Positions 24,087-25,644 of a stretch of DNA of 25,644 nt are shown piece by piece. The number at the start of each line of letters is the position of its first letter. Positions within the stretch are counted from its first letter, which is position 1. The stretch spans positions 1 to 25,644 of the forward strand of contig JBNLBS010000028.1 in assembly GCA_050303415.1 (NCBI GenBank), in the 5' to 3' direction. Under the pieces are notes generated by a model, which was not told the origin of the DNA, searched no databases, and saw nothing but the letters and a program-made list of their open reading frames with translations. Origin of the DNA: JBNLBS01 sp050303415 (lineage in GTDB: Bacteria > Pseudomonadota > Gammaproteobacteria > Methylococcales > Methylomonadaceae). A program made the position numbers and the translations under genes.

Positions 24087-24124
24087 TCGGACTGTAAGTC
24101 CGACATCGCATAGATAGGCGATGT
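24087..24124 (+). repeat. Two adjacent hairpins after gltA
   Basis: TCGGACT-GTA-AGTCCGA (24087-24103) is immediately followed by ACATCGC...GCGATGT (24103-24124), starting at the gltA stop codon. Neither is followed by a U tract. They may stabilise the transcript end or be part of a weak terminator. Confidence 0.5.
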
Positions 24125-24221
24125 ATGATTGATTTACAGTGAATTTGCTTACAGGGATGTAGCATCGAAGCTTGGAAAGCCTTTAGGATTTTAAAGAAGG
24201 GAATTAACGATTTAATCATTT

Positions 24222-24389
24222 TTATTTCAGGCTTTGTTTACTTGGAATGGCATCGACAACAACCTCAACAAAAGAATTTATTTTATTCCCCACATCAAAC
24301 CCATGACCAAAATTAACCAGTCCGATCATTAGCCAAAACCCCAGCCAAGCCAACCCCTTGCCTATATGCCTACCTGCATCATTATCCAT
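24222..24389 (-). CDS. Unrecognised 55-residue membrane protein
   Basis: An intact 55-codon frame on the minus strand, opening MDNDAGRHIGKGLAWLGFWL. One hydrophobic helix spans about residues 12-27 (GLAWLGFWLMIGLVNF), and a short amphipathic tail ends IPSKQSLK. A very strong Shine-Dalgarno (GGAGGAAGG) lies 3-4 nt before the ATG, which is the main reason to call it. I do not recognise the family. It is convergent with gltA and divergent from the DUF2914 gene. Confidence 0.7.
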   Translation of the reverse strand: MDNDAGRHIGKGLAWLGFWLMIGLVNFGHGFDVGNKINSFVEVVVDAIPSKQSLK

Positions 24390-24769
24390 AGACCTTCCTC
24401 CAAATTAAGTCAGAATTTCAAAAATATCATCATAGACCAATTTGTAAGTCATAACGCTGTATTTCTACACCTGAATAAGCAACAATAACCAGATACGAAG
24501 ATATTTGACATAGCCCCAAACTGTCTCAGATTTTTACGCTACCGTCAAACAACGCATATGCTGAAGTCACAGGATGATATTTTTAAACCCGGTTGAATTG
24601 ACAAGGAAATTGCCGGAATAGCACGATAACTGTAAGGTGTATAGAAAAGACTGACCCGCCAGACAATAAATGGGATATAAATGTTATATTACCGTACGAA
24701 CATAGTGATAATTAACCTGGTATGTTCTTCAGCATGTTTTTTATTTTTTTCGGTAAATTGAGGATTTCA
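24390..24769. other. Divergent upstream region of the small membrane protein and the DUF2914 gene
   Basis: 380 bases without a gene that I can support. The plus strand has TTGACA at about 24598-24603 without a good -10 at standard spacing. AT-rich TTATATT stretches (about 24681-24689) could serve as a -10 for the DUF2914 gene. Confidence 0.4.
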
Positions 24770-25369
24770 ATGTCAGAAAAAGATCAAGAAAAGAAAAAAG
24801 TCGTTTTGAAAATTACTGTTTCAAATCCAAAAGAATTATCCGGGAACAAGGAAGAACCAGAAACGATAACCGAATGGAACTATACGCGTATTTCCATAGC
24901 TTTGATTGTATTACTTGGTATTTTTATCGCTGTGGTCATGAGTATTTCACAGGATGACGAAATACCGGTGGTCAGTTCCAGTTTACCTGTTAAAAAAGAA
25001 GTTTCTAATACCCCCCCTGCTCATAATCCGGGGAAAGTGGTGAGTGCTCAATTGGCAAAAGGGGTTTGGGAAAACAAACCGTTTGGGAAAATCAATAATA
25101 CGATAAAGGTTAGTGATTCAGAAGCAACCGGCGTCTTTTATTTTACAGAATTGGAAAATATGCAAAACCAAGCCGTATTCCATATTTGGAAGTATAAAGG
25201 CGAGATTGTATTCAAGAAAAAGAAAAACGTTCTAAAAGACCATTGGAACACCTATACCAGCAAACTTTTTACCACACGTACCATTGGCCCCTGGAGCGTG
25301 GAAACCGTAGACAGTGACAACCGGCAATTAAATGTGATTAATTTTAATGTAGTTGCCGCAACGGATTAA
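24770..25369 (+). CDS. DUF2914 domain membrane-anchored protein
   Basis: 199 aa from ATG 24770 (MSEKDQEKKK), chosen because GAGG lies 7-8 nt before it. An in-frame ATG at 24722 would add a hydrophobic stretch with no Shine-Dalgarno. A charged cytoplasmic head (residues 1-35) is followed by one helix (about 41-57, ISIALIVLLGIFIAVVM), a flexible linker, and a DUF2914 domain (about 95-195). The domain has the family's spaced aromatic pattern: FHIWKYKGE, DHWNTYTSKLF and GPWSVETVD. The domain probably sits in the periplasm and its function is unknown. Confidence 0.82.
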   Translation: MSEKDQEKKKVVLKITVSNPKELSGNKEEPETITEWNYTRISIALIVLLGIFIAVVMSISQDDEIPVVSSSLPVKKEVSNTPPAHNPGKVVSAQLAKGVWENKPFGKINNTIKVSDSEATGVFYFTELENMQNQAVFHIWKYKGEIVFKKKKNVLKDHWNTYTSKLFTTRTIGPWSVETVDSDNRQLNVINFNVVAATD

Positions 25370-25600
25370 TTTTGGTCTCTGGCTGATAGAAAAGAAGCCA
25401 AGTTTGAGCTCAATCTACAGAACGAACAGCTGAACTGAGGTGTTATCTATATTTTAATTGTCTGTTTTGATGAATTAAAAGATTTTACGATAAAAAAATT
25501 ACTCACACCGACGGAGTTTTCTTAAACATACCTTGATAAAAAAAGGATAGAGTTGGAGCTTTATTATCGGTGTTTTTCAAGATAGTTGTCGCCTAAACAG
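25370..25600. other. Gap after the DUF2914 gene
   Basis: I see no gene, tRNA or clear terminator in this AT-rich stretch. Confidence 0.4.
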
Positions 25601-25644
25601 TTAAGCAGCTGCTTTATTTTGCTCTGGATTTAACTCCACAGCCC
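25601..25644 (-). CDS. Possible C-terminal end of a TPR-type protein (cut by window edge)
   Basis: On the minus strand the edge reads in frame AVELNPEQNKAAA followed by TAA. The phrase A-x-E-L-N-P is typical of tetratricopeptide repeats. Only 13 residues are visible, so this is a hint rather than a firm call. Confidence 0.3.
   Translation of the reverse strand, partial: AVELNPEQNKAAA

Overview
The window looks like an ordinary chromosomal stretch of a gammaproteobacterium. The evidence is the gene order (orn-crcB-serS, ffs-dnaX-ybaB-recR, gltX with tRNA genes), a split B12-dependent ribonucleotide reductase of the kind known from Pseudomonas, and an EfpL-type translation factor. The moderate AT content and the style of the dispersed hairpin repeats remind me of the methanotrophic Methylococcales. 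That is only an impression: no methane-oxidation gene lies in the window.

Layout. 1-2100 (minus): a Sel1-repeat protein, gltX, tRNA-Ala(GGC) and tRNA-Glu(UUC), so the Glu-tRNA synthetase and its substrate tRNA are encoded together. 2259-3425 (plus): a lipoprotein joining a VWA domain, a calcium-binding thrombospondin-3 type motif and an OmpA peptidoglycan-binding domain, closed by a strong bidirectional terminator. 3532-6412 (minus): orn, an unusual two-domain crcB, a DUF190 gene and serS, tightly packed. 6504-8633 (plus): an M48 membrane protease and rsgA. 8775-11828 (minus): the SRP 4.5S RNA followed by dnaX-ybaB-recR-hinT. 12007-12594 (minus): yfbR.

12600-15400 is the accessory patch. It holds an Xre/RES toxin-antitoxin pair with a well-formed promoter and operator, a REP-like hairpin, a second REP-like hairpin split by a small terminal-inverted-repeat element with a target duplication, a cupin gene with an odd tail, and further repeat debris. 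After it come nrdJb and nrdJa (minus) behind a promoter whose -35 and -10 coincide with two NrdR-like boxes, then ylqF, a small membrane protein, efpL (TTG start), an MFS transporter, gltA, an unrecognised 55-residue membrane protein with a strong Shine-Dalgarno, and a DUF2914 protein.

The most notable item is the crcB gene at 5157-5864. It encodes a complete four-helix Fluc/CrcB domain followed in frame by a second copy that lacks the first helix and has lost the pore phenylalanines. The resulting 4+3 helix count would place the second copy upside down relative to the first. That is what an antiparallel fluoride channel needs, and it offers a bacterial parallel to the one-functional, one-vestigial pore design of eukaryotic FEX proteins.
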